Origin: GCA-2770975 sp050248915
GTDB lineage: Bacteria; Cyanobacteriota; Sericytochromatia; UBA7694
NCBI GenBank assembly: GCA_050248915.1
Contig: JBFWRL010000004.1
Coordinates: 20,444 to 84,443 of the forward strand
Direction of reading: 5' to 3'
Length of the DNA stretch: 64,000 nt
The translations under genes were made by a program, and so were the position numbers. This document shows positions 15,033 through 23,865 of the stretch, one piece after another (the first letter of the stretch is position 1; every line of letters begins with the position of its first letter). Under the pieces are notes generated by a model. It did not search any database. It saw only the letters and a list, made by a program, of their open reading frames with translations, and had not been told where the DNA came from.

Positions 15033-16976
15033 ATGAGTAAACTGAATATTCAAGAGGGCTCTCCCCTCCAGGCCCATCTTCCCGCAGGCCACGTCTCTGA
15101 AAGATGGGACAATTACAAAGCCGGGATCAAAGTCGTTAACCCTGCCAATAAACGCAAATACACCGTTTTGGTGATTGGTACAGGTCTGGCCGGCGCTTCT
15201 GCTGCCGCCTCTCTGGCCGAGATGGGGTATAACGTCAAAGCCTTTTGTATCTCCGACTCTCCCCGCCGGGCCCACAGCATTGCGGCCCAGGGTGGGATCA
15301 ATGCTGCCAAAAACTACCAAAACGACGGCGATAGCATTTGGCGTCTGTTTTACGACACGGTCAAAGGCGGCGACTTCCGCGCCCGTGAATCGAATGTCTA
15401 CCGTCTGGCCCAGGTCAGTGTGAGTATTATCGACCAATGTGTGGCCCAGGGCGTTCCGTTTGCCCGTGAATATGGTGGCATGTTGTCGAACCGCTCTTTC
15501 GGGGGCGCGCAGGTCTCTCGTACCTTTTATGCCGCAGGCCAAACGGGTCAACAGCTTTTGCTGGGGGCTTATGGTGCCATGATGCGCCAGGTCGATGCGG
15601 GCAAAGTCCAGCTTTTCACTTACCGCGAAATGTTGGATCTGGTCGTGGTCGATGGCGTGGCCCAAGGTGTGGTCATGCGCAATCTCAAGACCGGCGAACT
15701 GGAATCGTATGCTGGTGACGCTGTGCTGCTTTGCACAGGGGGATATGGCAATGTCTATTTCCTCTCCACCAATGCCATGAACTCCAACGCCACGGCTGCT
15801 TGGCGCTGCCACAAACGCGGTGCATATTTTGCCAATCCCTGTTTTACCCAAATTCACCCGACCTGTATCCCCGTTTCGGGCGATTACCAGTCCAAGTTGA
15901 CCCTGATGAGTGAATCCCTGCGCAACGATGGCCGGGTTTGGGTACCCAAAAAAGCCGGAGACAAACGCCCGCCTGATCAGATTCCCGAAGACGAACGCGA
16001 TTATTATCTCGAACGCAGGTACCCCAGTTTTGGCAATTTGGTGCCCCGTGACGTGGCCTCCCGCAATGCCAAAGCCGTCTGCGATGAAGGCCGCGGTGTC
16101 GGAGAGTCGGGCTTGGCCGTCTACCTCGACTTTGCTGAGTCGATCCAGCGCTTGGGGCTCAAAACCGTCGAAGATCGCTACAACAACCTCTTTGAGATGT
16201 ATGAGCGCATCACCGGCGAAAACCCCTACAAGGTGCCGATGCGGATTTACCCCGCTGTGCACTACACCATGGGCGGTCTTTGGGTCGATTACAACCTCAT
16301 GACCACCATTCCTGGGCTCTTTGCCCTGGGTGAAGCCAATTTCTCCGATCACGGTGCCAACCGCCTCGGTGCCAGTGCCCTGATGCAGGGGCTGGCGGAT
16401 GGCTATTTTGTTGTACCGTATACCATTGGTGACTACCTCGCTGGCAAAGCCCCGGTCAAAGCCGAAGCTGCCAAAGGCGAAGCCTTTACCCAGGTGCGCG
16501 GCGAAATTCAGGGCCAGATCGACAAATTGCTGTCGATCAAAGGCACCCGCACGGTGATGGAACTCTACCGCGAATTGGGTTTAAAAATGTGGGATTATGT
16601 CGGCATGTCCCGCACCGAAGAAGGCCTCAAACAGGTCTTGCAAGAAATTCCCAAGCTGCGTGAAGAGTTCTGGAACAATGTGCGCATCCCCGGTGATGCC
16701 GATGGCTGGAACAAAAATTTGGAATTTGCCAGCCGCGTGGCTGACTTCCTCGAATTGGGTGAATTGATGGCCCTGGATGCTTTGCACCGCGAAGAGTCCT
16801 GTGGTGGCCATTTCCGCGAAGAGTACCAGACTGAAGAAGGTGAAGCTCAGCGCAATGATGAAGCGTATAGCTATGCTGCGGCCTGGGAGTACACGGGCAA
16901 TTTTGCCCAGCCAGTCTTGCACAAAGAACCCCTGGAATTCGAAAATGTCAAACCCTCACAACGAAGCTATAAGTAA
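15033..16976 (+). CDS. sdhA: Succinate dehydrogenase flavoprotein subunit
   Basis: 647 residues from the ATG at 15033, preceded by GGAGG with an 11-nt gap; the in-frame TTG at 15015 overlaps that ribosome site and is rejected. FAD-binding VIGTGLAGASAAASLAEMG, the flavinylation motif HSIAAQGGINAAK, substrate residues around IHPTCIPVSGDY and HYTMGGLW, and the catalytic RLGASALMQGL region are all present. Length fits the longer SdhA/FrdA type paired with a b558 anchor. It oxidises succinate to fumarate in the TCA cycle and would consume succinate produced by the isocitrate lyase encoded at 54.3 kb. Confidence 0.95.
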   Translation: MSKLNIQEGSPLQAHLPAGHVSERWDNYKAGIKVVNPANKRKYTVLVIGTGLAGASAAASLAEMGYNVKAFCISDSPRRAHSIAAQGGINAAKNYQNDGDSIWRLFYDTVKGGDFRARESNVYRLAQVSVSIIDQCVAQGVPFAREYGGMLSNRSFGGAQVSRTFYAAGQTGQQLLLGAYGAMMRQVDAGKVQLFTYREMLDLVVVDGVAQGVVMRNLKTGELESYAGDAVLLCTGGYGNVYFLSTNAMNSNATAAWRCHKRGAYFANPCFTQIHPTCIPVSGDYQSKLTLMSESLRNDGRVWVPKKAGDKRPPDQIPEDERDYYLERRYPSFGNLVPRDVASRNAKAVCDEGRGVGESGLAVYLDFAESIQRLGLKTVEDRYNNLFEMYERITGENPYKVPMRIYPAVHYTMGGLWVDYNLMTTIPGLFALGEANFSDHGANRLGASALMQGLADGYFVVPYTIGDYLAGKAPVKAEAAKGEAFTQVRGEIQGQIDKLLSIKGTRTVMELYRELGLKMWDYVGMSRTEEGLKQVLQEIPKLREEFWNNVRIPGDADGWNKNLEFASRVADFLELGELMALDALHREESCGGHFREEYQTEEGEAQRNDEAYSYAAAWEYTGNFAQPVLHKEPLEFENVKPSQRSYK

Positions 16977-16987
16977 GGAGAAGCACC

Positions 16988-17761
16988 ATGTCTGATAATA
17001 TGCGAATGAAGCTGAAAATCTGGAGACAAAAAGGGCCCAATAGCCCCGGTGCTTTCCGTGATTACGAGCTGGACAATGTCTCCAGCCACATGTCTTTTTT
17101 GGAGATGCTGGACGTGCTCAACGAAAAGCTGATCAAAGAGGGCAAAGAAGACCCCGTTGAATACGATTACGATTGCCGGGAAGGTATTTGTGGTACCTGC
17201 GGGGTGGTAGTGGATGGCGTTGCACATGGCCCTGTCAGACGGACCGCGACCTGCCAATTGCATATGCGCACCTTCCGCGATGGGGATACGATCACGATCG
17301 AGCCCTGGCGTTCAGAGGCCTTTCCCGTGATCAAAGATTTGGTGGTGGATCGCAGCGCTTTTGACCGGATCATTCAGGCGGGGGGCTATGTCGGTGTGAA
17401 CACCGGCTGTGCCCAAGATGCCAACAGCATCCCGATTGGCAAAGAAGAGGCAGATAAATCTTTCTTTGCTGCGGCCTGTATTGGCTGTGGTGCCTGTGTT
17501 GCCGCCTGTCCCAATGCGTCGGCCTCCCTCTTTGTGGCAGCCAAAATCTCACAATACGCCCACCTGCCCCAAGGCAAACCCGAAGCCACCCGCCGGGCTT
17601 TGCGCATGATTGAGCAGATGGACGCCGAAGGCTTTGGCAATTGCTCCAACCACGCCGAATGTGAAGCGGTCTGCCCCAAAGGCATCTCAATCGACAATAT
17701 CGCGGTCATGCGCCGTGAGTATTTTAAAGCCGCTTTAAAGACGGGCTCTGCCACGATTTAA
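16988..17761 (+). CDS. sdhB: Succinate dehydrogenase iron-sulfur subunit
   Basis: 257 residues. The [2Fe-2S] ligands are in CREGICGTCG. The C-terminal ferredoxin-like part has CIGCGACVAACPNAS and NCSNHAECEAVCPKGIS for the 4Fe and 3Fe clusters. It carries electrons from the flavoprotein to the cytochrome b anchor. 11 nt after sdhA, with AAGGAG before the ATG; the operon ends at the terminator at 17781. Confidence 0.95.
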   Translation: MSDNMRMKLKIWRQKGPNSPGAFRDYELDNVSSHMSFLEMLDVLNEKLIKEGKEDPVEYDYDCREGICGTCGVVVDGVAHGPVRRTATCQLHMRTFRDGDTITIEPWRSEAFPVIKDLVVDRSAFDRIIQAGGYVGVNTGCAQDANSIPIGKEEADKSFFAAACIGCGACVAACPNASASLFVAAKISQYAHLPQGKPEATRRALRMIEQMDAEGFGNCSNHAECEAVCPKGISIDNIAVMRREYFKAALKTGSATI

Positions 17762-17780
17762 GACCTGTTTTAAGTTCAAA

Positions 17781-17807
17781 GGCGCTCTTACAAAGAGCGC
17801 CTTTTTT
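17781..17807. terminator. Rho-independent terminator between sdhB and kup
   Basis: GGCGCTCTT-ACA-AAGAGCGCC is a 9-bp stem with a 3-nt loop followed by six Ts on the plus strand. It ends the sdhCAB operon. A short A-tract on the other side may also let it stop the convergent kup transcript. Confidence 0.92.
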
Positions 17808-17825
17808 CATGAACAGGGAATGGGT

Positions 17826-19853
17826 TTAGATCTCAATATGCATGCCCACTTCGATTACGCGCTCGGTGGGCAATTTAAAGAAACCGGCGGCTGACCAAGC
17901 ATTGCGCGACATAAAGGCAAAGAGCGCCTTGCGCCAGCGGGCCATGGCCGTGCGGTGCTTTTCCATGAGCAGGGTTTGGTGGCCGAGAAAATAAGTGGTG
18001 TTTTCTCGGCGTACTTCGAGCAAAAAGGCTGGACAATTGTCCAAGAGAAGTGGAATATCTGGCGATTGCATAAAGCCGTACCAAGCAGTGACTTGGTAAA
18101 CCCCTTCTCCCAGGTCTTTGACTTCCAAGGTTTGGTCCGCAGGCACAATTGGCACATTGCGTGACTTAACCGAAAGCAGAATCACCTGCTCGTGTAAGGC
18201 GTGGTTGAGTTTGAGGTGATGAATCAGCACCGGTGGCACGTGGGTCGAAGAGACTGCCATAAAAACAGCGGTACCCGGCACACGGGCCACATCTTCGAGC
18301 ATATCGCTGGTGAGAAAGTCCATTGAGACATGCCCCACGCGCATATGGTGGCGGGGCTGATAGAGGCGACCTGTGCCGGGTTGGGGGATCAGAGAGAGAT
18401 CACCTTCGGCATCGTGGTAGAGTGGCAGGGTTGAAGCATTGATGCGTCTGTACAGCTCTTTGCGGCCATCGCGCCAGGTCAGGAACAGAATCAGCATAAA
18501 GCTGGCCACAAGTGCAGGCAGCCAGCCACCATCGATAAATTTGATAATATTGGAACCGAAATAGGCCAGGTCAAAGGTCAAGAATAAAATCACCAGTGGC
18601 AGGGCCTTGAGCCAACTCCATTTCCAGCAATAGCGCAGCACAAACAAAAACAGGGTTGAAGTCAGCACCATGTCGGTGGTCACGGCCACGCCATAAGCGG
18701 CAGCCAAATGGCTGGACTCTTTAAACAACACCACCACCAAGAGGCAGGCCAACATCATGGTGTAATTGACCAAGGGGATATAGATCTGGCCTTCGGTTTC
18801 ACTGGAGGTATGCACTATATTCAAGCGGTTGAGAAAGCCCATTTGAATTGCTTGGCGGGTGACTGAAAAGACCCCTGAAATCAGGGCTTGAGAGGCGATG
18901 ATCGTGGCGGCTGTTGCCATGATCACCAGGGGGATGATCAAATAGGTGGGCACCATTTCGTAAAAGGGGTTTTTGGCCTCGTGGCTGAGCAAGAGCGCAC
19001 CTTGGCCAAAATAATTTAGAATCAGGGCCGGAAAGACAAAACAAAACCAAGAGATGCGAATGGCACCCCGGCCAAAATGGCCCATATCTGCATAGAGGGC
19101 TTCACCCCCGGTAATACAGAGCACCACCGAGCCCAGCACCAAGAAGCCTGTCATTTGATTGGTCTGAAAAAAATTCACCGCATAACCGGGCCAGACAGCT
19201 TTGAGCACCTCGGGATTTTTAAAAATATGCACCAGCCCCATCACTGCCAGCAGGGTAAACCAGCAGATCATGACCGGGCCAAAGATGCGCCCAATTGAGC
19301 CCGTGCCCTTTTTTTGAATCATAAATAGGCCGAGCAAAATGCCACAGGTCAAGGGTACTGTAAAGGGTTTTGCCGCTGCTGTGGCCACTTCCAGTCCCTC
19401 TACAGCAGAGAGTACCGAAATCGCGGGAGTAATCACCCCGTCGCCGTAGAGCAAGGAGGCCCCTGTTAACGCGGCCAGAACTACCATGCCCTGGGCTTTG
19501 CCTGACATCATCCCTTTGCCTGCTTTTTCTTGCAAGAGTGCCAGCAAGGCAAACATGCCGCCTTCGCCGTTATTGTCGGCACGCATCACAAAGGTCAGGT
19601 ATTTGAGGGTCACAACCAGGGTCAAGGACCAAAAGATCAATGAAAGTACACCGAGTACGTTGGCGGAATTAAAGGCAATGGCGTGGTGACCATGAAAACA
19701 CTCTTTGAGGGTGTAAAGCGGGCTGGTTCCGATATCACCATAGACAACGCCAATAGCGCCCAGCGCCAGCGTTGCAAGAGAGGCTTTTGAATGATGGGGC
19801 TCGTGAACATGTTGATCACGTAAGGTCTGCGTTGGAGAGAGCGGCTCTGTCAT
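17826..19853 (-). CDS. kup: KUP-family potassium uptake protein
   Basis: 675 residues with about 12 membrane helices in the first 460 and a soluble C-terminal domain, the typical Kup layout and length. Signature segments: GAIGVVYGDIGTSPLYTLKE, the MRADNNGEGGMFALLAL loop, SLLYGDGVITPAISVLSAVEG, and the SSETEGQIYIPLVN region. Imports K+ with protons at the inner membrane. GAGGATATCC before the ATG gives the start. Monocistronic and convergent with sdhB. Confidence 0.95.
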   Translation of the reverse strand: MTEPLSPTQTLRDQHVHEPHHSKASLATLALGAIGVVYGDIGTSPLYTLKECFHGHHAIAFNSANVLGVLSLIFWSLTLVVTLKYLTFVMRADNNGEGGMFALLALLQEKAGKGMMSGKAQGMVVLAALTGASLLYGDGVITPAISVLSAVEGLEVATAAAKPFTVPLTCGILLGLFMIQKKGTGSIGRIFGPVMICWFTLLAVMGLVHIFKNPEVLKAVWPGYAVNFFQTNQMTGFLVLGSVVLCITGGEALYADMGHFGRGAIRISWFCFVFPALILNYFGQGALLLSHEAKNPFYEMVPTYLIIPLVIMATAATIIASQALISGVFSVTRQAIQMGFLNRLNIVHTSSETEGQIYIPLVNYTMMLACLLVVVLFKESSHLAAAYGVAVTTDMVLTSTLFLFVLRYCWKWSWLKALPLVILFLTFDLAYFGSNIIKFIDGGWLPALVASFMLILFLTWRDGRKELYRRINASTLPLYHDAEGDLSLIPQPGTGRLYQPRHHMRVGHVSMDFLTSDMLEDVARVPGTAVFMAVSSTHVPPVLIHHLKLNHALHEQVILLSVKSRNVPIVPADQTLEVKDLGEGVYQVTAWYGFMQSPDIPLLLDNCPAFLLEVRRENTTYFLGHQTLLMEKHRTAMARWRKALFAFMSRNAWSAAGFFKLPTERVIEVGMHIEI

Positions 19854-19986
19854 GGATATCCTCTTAGAGGCCCTATTTTACTCCCGTAATCCTGATAAAA
19901 CAAGGGTATTAATCGTGTTTTCGACACTTGCCCAAAAGAGCTGAATCTGGCAAGATCAGAGCAGGTCATTTGAAGGGAGTTCTCAG

Positions 19987-20196
19987 ATGTTGGTTTGGCG
20001 CTCAATGGTGATTTTTTTGATCTGCTCTGGCACCTTGTTGCTGGGCTGTGTGCGCAAGAATTTGCTGCCGACAGAAACAGCCTGTCCGGGTATCTTTCAG
20101 CCAGTCTGTGGTTCTGATGGCAAAACCTACAATAATTCTTGTGAAGCCCGTAAAAAAGGCATTACCCGTACCACTGATGGCGAGTGCGCAGCTTGA
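19987..20196 (+). CDS. Kazal-domain lipoprotein (putative serine protease inhibitor)
   Basis: 69 residues. A lipoprotein signal ends at Cys-21 (LLLGC). The mature part contains ACPGIFQPVCGSDGKTYNN then SCEARKKGITRTTDGEC, the Kazal fold spacing (C...PVCGSDG-x-TY-x-N-x-C...C). The reactive-site P1 position lies just after the first Cys pair. Kazal inhibitors are uncommon in bacteria. As a lipoprotein it would protect the cell surface against serine proteases of competitors or prey. GAAGGGAG supplies the ribosome site. The downstream gene overlaps its 3' end. Confidence 0.82.
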   Translation: MLVWRSMVIFLICSGTLLLGCVRKNLLPTETACPGIFQPVCGSDGKTYNNSCEARKKGITRTTDGECAA

Positions 20197-21095
20197 ACGC
20201 TGTGTCGGTCAATCAACCCCATCCATCGAATCAATTCGCTGAAAATGTGGGTTTTTTTTGGAAACGCACGCCCCAAAAAGGGCTTTTGGAGTACCGCAAT
20301 TCCCGGTTTGTCAAAGGTCTGTTTATTTGTCTACTCGGCTGGGGCGTGGTGGCTTTGTTTCCACTTTTGTTTGGCAATCCCGGTTTAACCCGATTGAAAT
20401 GTATGCGCACGGCCCCCAATGTCGGCAATTGCCAGCTTGAAAAGATCTATTTACATCCTTTTTTGGTCTTTTTTAGCAGCCGGGTTGAACTCCCTCTTTC
20501 CGAGATGGTGGCCCCCCAGGTCCACGAAATTGTCGGCGATGAATCGGACTCTTATCAATTGGTTTTGCAGCACAAGCGCGGAAATTGGGAAATCATGACC
20601 GCGATGTTTGAAGAGACCGCTGAAAACGCTGCTGAAGACATTCAAATTTTCCTCAGATCTCCCCAGGAAGATCTGGTCAAGGTGCGGTATTTTGACACCC
20701 TTTTCTTTTGGATCATGTATCTGCCACTTTACCTGATGATCTTCTATCTGGGCATGGGCCTGTTTTTGAAATTGACGGGCAAGCCCTTTAATTGTTATTG
20801 GCTGGTACTCGATGGCGCGACCCGCCAGGTGGTGGTGATTCGCAATACGGCTTTGGGCTGGTCGTTTACCCAAAAGCACGCCATTGGTGCGGTGGCTGGC
20901 TTTGACCTGATTGAACAAGAAGGAGAAAACACGGACTATATCCGCTTGCAAATGAAACTAAAATCAGGCACCCCTGTGAATTTAACCCCGCTGATCACAG
21001 CCAAAGACAGCCGAGAATTTGAAGACATGCAAGACTGGCTTTTGGACAATCTGAACCAGACCCTGAATGAGTTTCAGGGCCGGGTCTCGCCTTGA
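20184..21095 (+). CDS. Membrane protein of unknown function
   Basis: 303 residues from a GTG at 20184 that overlaps the Kazal gene by 13 nt; a second GTG at 20202 is an equally possible start. Two hydrophobic regions, near residues 45-65 and 172-197, flank a soluble stretch. The C-terminal 100 residues (WLVLDGATRQVVVIRNTALGW onward) look like a PH-like or similar beta domain. No family is recognised. The overlap suggests it is co-expressed with the Kazal lipoprotein. Confidence 0.65.
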   Translation: MRSLNAVSVNQPHPSNQFAENVGFFWKRTPQKGLLEYRNSRFVKGLFICLLGWGVVALFPLLFGNPGLTRLKCMRTAPNVGNCQLEKIYLHPFLVFFSSRVELPLSEMVAPQVHEIVGDESDSYQLVLQHKRGNWEIMTAMFEETAENAAEDIQIFLRSPQEDLVKVRYFDTLFFWIMYLPLYLMIFYLGMGLFLKLTGKPFNCYWLVLDGATRQVVVIRNTALGWSFTQKHAIGAVAGFDLIEQEGENTDYIRLQMKLKSGTPVNLTPLITAKDSREFEDMQDWLLDNLNQTLNEFQGRVSP

Positions 21096-21120
21096 GGCCC
21101 TGAGAGGCGCTTTCCCCCTG

Positions 21121-21129
21121 TGTTATAAT
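21121..21129 (+). promoter_or_regulatory. Extended -10 promoter upstream of the ABC permease pair
   Basis: TGTTATAAT, identical to the nonamers at 9675 and 42325, lies 36 nt before the TTG start of the first permease. It gives a short leader containing a GGGGG purine run. Confidence 0.5.
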
Positions 21130-21164
21130 TCAGCATTCTCAAAGGCGATGGGGGCATTGATAGC

Positions 21165-22040
21165 TTGAAACAGCGTTCCGAACTGGGGTGGGCCCTTTTG
21201 ATGCTTTTGCCCAGCCTGCTGGGAGTGGGGATTTTTACCCTGATTCCCGTGCTGGCTTCGTTTGGGCTCAGTTTTGCCCAATGGAATCTGCTCAGCCCCC
21301 CCAAATGGGTGGGGTTTGCCAATTATGCCGCTTTGATGTCTGAGCCCTTGTTCTGGAAGGTGCTCGGCAATACCTTTGTCTACGCCTTCTCGGTGGTGCT
21401 TTTCGAAGTGCCCATTGCTTTGGCACTGGCAATTGCGCTCAATCAACAGGGCTGGGTCGTGAAAATTTTCAGAACCGTCTTTTTTCTGCCAGTGGTGACC
21501 TCGATGATTGCCATTGCTTTGGTCTGGAATTGGATCTACGACCCTCAATACGGTCTGCTCAATGCCGCCCTGGGGGCAATCGGGCTCAAACCGATCGCCT
21601 GGCTCTTTACCACGGAGTGGGCTCTGCCCGCCCTGATTGTGATGGGCATCTGGAAAAACGTCGGCTATAGCATGGTGATTTTTCTGGCGGGTTTGCAAAA
21701 TATCCCCGATGAACTCTACGAAGCGGCTTCCCTCGATGGGGCCAGCTCCTGGCAGCAATTTCTCAATGTGACCTTGCCGATGGTCAGCCCCACACTTTTC
21801 TTTGTCACGACCATGTCCACGATTACGGCCTTCCAGATCTTTGACTCGGTGTATATGATGACCCAAGGCGGACCTGAGAACAGCACCAATGTGGCGGTGT
21901 ATTGGCTCTACCAGAATGCCTTTGAATTCTTTCAAGTGGGCCGGGCCTCTGCCATGGCCTACGTGCTCTTCGCAATTATTCTGACCCTGACGTTGATTCA
22001 ATGGAGTTTAAGGAAAAAATGGGTGGCCCTCGAATCTTAG
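21165..22040 (+). CDS. Carbohydrate ABC transporter permease (MalF/UgpA type)
   Basis: 291 residues, six transmembrane helices. The cytoplasmic EAA loop, YEAASLDGASSWQQFLNVTLP, docks the ATPase. N-terminal ELGWALLMLLPSLLGVGIFTLIP is typical of the MalF/UgpA/LacF class without the large periplasmic insertion. Start is TTG at 21165, since no in-frame ATG or GTG exists upstream after the last stop. Works with the next gene as a heterodimer. The solute-binding protein and ATPase are not in this neighbourhood. Confidence 0.88.
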   Translation: MKQRSELGWALLMLLPSLLGVGIFTLIPVLASFGLSFAQWNLLSPPKWVGFANYAALMSEPLFWKVLGNTFVYAFSVVLFEVPIALALAIALNQQGWVVKIFRTVFFLPVVTSMIAIALVWNWIYDPQYGLLNAALGAIGLKPIAWLFTTEWALPALIVMGIWKNVGYSMVIFLAGLQNIPDELYEAASLDGASSWQQFLNVTLPMVSPTLFFVTTMSTITAFQIFDSVYMMTQGGPENSTNVAVYWLYQNAFEFFQVGRASAMAYVLFAIILTLTLIQWSLRKKWVALES

Positions 22041-22840
22041 CTTATCTCTTTTTGGCGCTGGGCTCGATCTCCATGCTGGTGCCTTTTGTCTGGATGCTGG
22101 CGACGTCTTTGATGACCCCCGAGCAGATGTTCAGCCTGCCGCCGCGCCTGTTGCCCAATCCGCTGGCCCCTGAGAATTACAGCCGGGCCATGATGACCGT
22201 GCCGCTGGGGCGCTTTTTTCTGAACAGTTTGCTGGTGGCCTGTTTGACCACAGCAGGACAGATGGTGACCGCATCGATGGCGGCTTATGCCTTTGCGCGG
22301 CTGCGTTTTCCCTTTAAAGATGGCCTGTTTTTTCTGTTTTTGGCCACGATGATGATTCCACCGCAGGTCAATGTGGTGCCGCTGTTTATGTTAATGAGCA
22401 AATTGGGATGGATCGACAGCTATGCTGCTTTGGTGGTGCCCGGCTTATTTGGGGCCTTTGGGATTTTTCTCTTGCGCCAGTGGTTTTTGGGCTTTCCCGA
22501 AGAATTGGAGCAAGCAGCCACGCTTGATGGCTGCAATATTTGGCAGATTTACTGGAAAATCGCCCTGCCCACGGCCTTGCCCGCTCTGGCCACGTTGGGG
22601 ATCTTTACCTTTATCGCGACCTGGAACAGCTTTCTCTGGCCGCTGATTGTGACCAACAGCGAACATATGCGCACCTTGCCGGTGGGGCTGGCGGCCTTTA
22701 AAGGCAGTTTTCGCGAGACCACCGACTGGGGCCAATTGATGGCCGCAGGGGTGATCAGTGTGCTGCCGGCCTTGGCCGTCTTTTTGCTCGGACAAAAATA
22801 CTTTATCCGTGGCCTGATGGCCGGCAGCGTGAAGTCATAA
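22019..22840 (+). CDS. Carbohydrate ABC transporter permease (MalG/UgpE type)
   Basis: 273 residues from the ATG at 22019, with AAGGA 4 nt upstream; another in-frame ATG at 22001 lacks a ribosome site. Overlaps the MalF-type gene by 22 nt, implying translational coupling. Six membrane helices and EAA loop LEQAATLDGCNIWQIYWKIALP. Partner permease for import of an oligosaccharide or glycerol-phosphate-type substrate; the substrate cannot be told. Confidence 0.88.
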   Translation: MGGPRILAYLFLALGSISMLVPFVWMLATSLMTPEQMFSLPPRLLPNPLAPENYSRAMMTVPLGRFFLNSLLVACLTTAGQMVTASMAAYAFARLRFPFKDGLFFLFLATMMIPPQVNVVPLFMLMSKLGWIDSYAALVVPGLFGAFGIFLLRQWFLGFPEELEQAATLDGCNIWQIYWKIALPTALPALATLGIFTFIATWNSFLWPLIVTNSEHMRTLPVGLAAFKGSFRETTDWGQLMAAGVISVLPALAVFLLGQKYFIRGLMAGSVKS

Positions 22841-22851
22841 GCGCTTCTGGC

Positions 22852-23733
22852 CTAAACTTTTTTCTCTTCGGCCGGCGTCTCTGTTTTGGCGACTTCGGCT
22901 TTGGTCTCTTCGGGCTTTTCGTCTTTTTTGCCAAAGAGGCCGCCCAAAGCCTGATTCAAGAGCCCTGAGGCTTTTTCAGCCACAGCTTGTCCCACTTCGG
23001 CGGCATTTTCAAGCGCTTCAGCGGCTTTGACCTGCATCTGTTGGGCGGCTTCAGCGACATTGTCACCGGCTTGGTTGAGCAATTCGGTGGCTTTGACCTC
23101 AACCTGTTTGCGCACTTCATCGGCCTGTTGTTGCACTTTATGGGCCGCTTCTTGGGCTTTTTCTTGCAATTGATGACCCGCTTCCTGGGCCTTTTCCTGA
23201 AACTGGTGAGCGGCTTCTTGGGCCTGTTGCTGAGCTTTGCCTGCAAACGAACCGGCGTTTTCGCTGACTTTTTTGCCGACTTCTTCGGCGGTTTCACTGG
23301 CTTTGCCTAAAATGCCCTGAGCGGTGTGGGCGAGGTTTTGACCGATGCCCAAAGCGGTTTCTCCGGCTTTTTCAAGCACAGTTGGGCAGGTCCAGGCAAA
23401 AACCTGTTCATTGGGGTTCATGGCTTCCATCTGTTCGGTTGTGACGCCGTGAAGTTCTTGTGCCTGGGCCAAAAACCACTGGCCAAATTCATCGCTGGGA
23501 TGGGTCAGCGAGTGCATAAAATCTGGGTAAGAACCGTCCAATTCAACCACCTGCAGCATCAGATCGCCGTGGGGAGTCGATTGGTGCCAGAGTTTTTCGC
23601 TGCGCACTCCGGCTTTTTGGCGTGCGAGTTCGTATTCTCGCTGTTTATCTGTTTTGAGGGCCTGGGCGAAAGCTTTCCATTGCTCCACTTTTTCGGGCAA
23701 GATGGGGATGGCTGTTACATAGGTCTTGGGCAT
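22852..23733 (-). CDS. Protein with LEA-like/apolipoprotein-like helical repeat tail
   Basis: About 293 residues from the ATG at 23733, where GAAAGGAATA gives the ribosome site. Residues 1-110 form a small alpha/beta domain (MPKTYVTAIPILPEKVEQW, later FMHSLTHPSDEFGQWFLAQ) similar in style to single-domain dabb-like proteins. Residues 120-270 are a long amphipathic helix of about 11-residue repeats rich in Ala, Gln, Glu and Lys (AQEAAHQFQEK, AQEAGHQLQEK, AQEAAHKVQQQ), as in group 3 LEA proteins. The last 25 residues are Lys/Glu-rich. No signal peptide. A stress or desiccation role is inferred. Confidence 0.72.
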   Translation of the reverse strand: MPKTYVTAIPILPEKVEQWKAFAQALKTDKQREYELARQKAGVRSEKLWHQSTPHGDLMLQVVELDGSYPDFMHSLTHPSDEFGQWFLAQAQELHGVTTEQMEAMNPNEQVFAWTCPTVLEKAGETALGIGQNLAHTAQGILGKASETAEEVGKKVSENAGSFAGKAQQQAQEAAHQFQEKAQEAGHQLQEKAQEAAHKVQQQADEVRKQVEVKATELLNQAGDNVAEAAQQMQVKAAEALENAAEVGQAVAEKASGLLNQALGGLFGKKDEKPEETKAEVAKTETPAEEKKV

Positions 23734-23865
23734 GATCGTATTCCTTTCAGAGAGGGACTTAAAGCACTTGGCTTTGGAGATTCGCCACTTGTTAAGCAAG
23801 TGGCATCAGTAGCATGCAACCAGTTGCGGGGCTTGTCAAGATCCCCACAACTGGCCAAAACAGGC

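Noticed and set aside
14886..16352. 488-codon open frame antisense to sdhA
   Set aside because: sdhA has every catalytic motif. The antisense frame arises from its G/C-rich third positions and resembles no protein.
21123..22001. 292-codon open frame antisense to the first ABC permease
   Set aside because: Composition (runs of His, Gly, Gln) and lack of a ribosome site mark it as a shadow of the permease gene.
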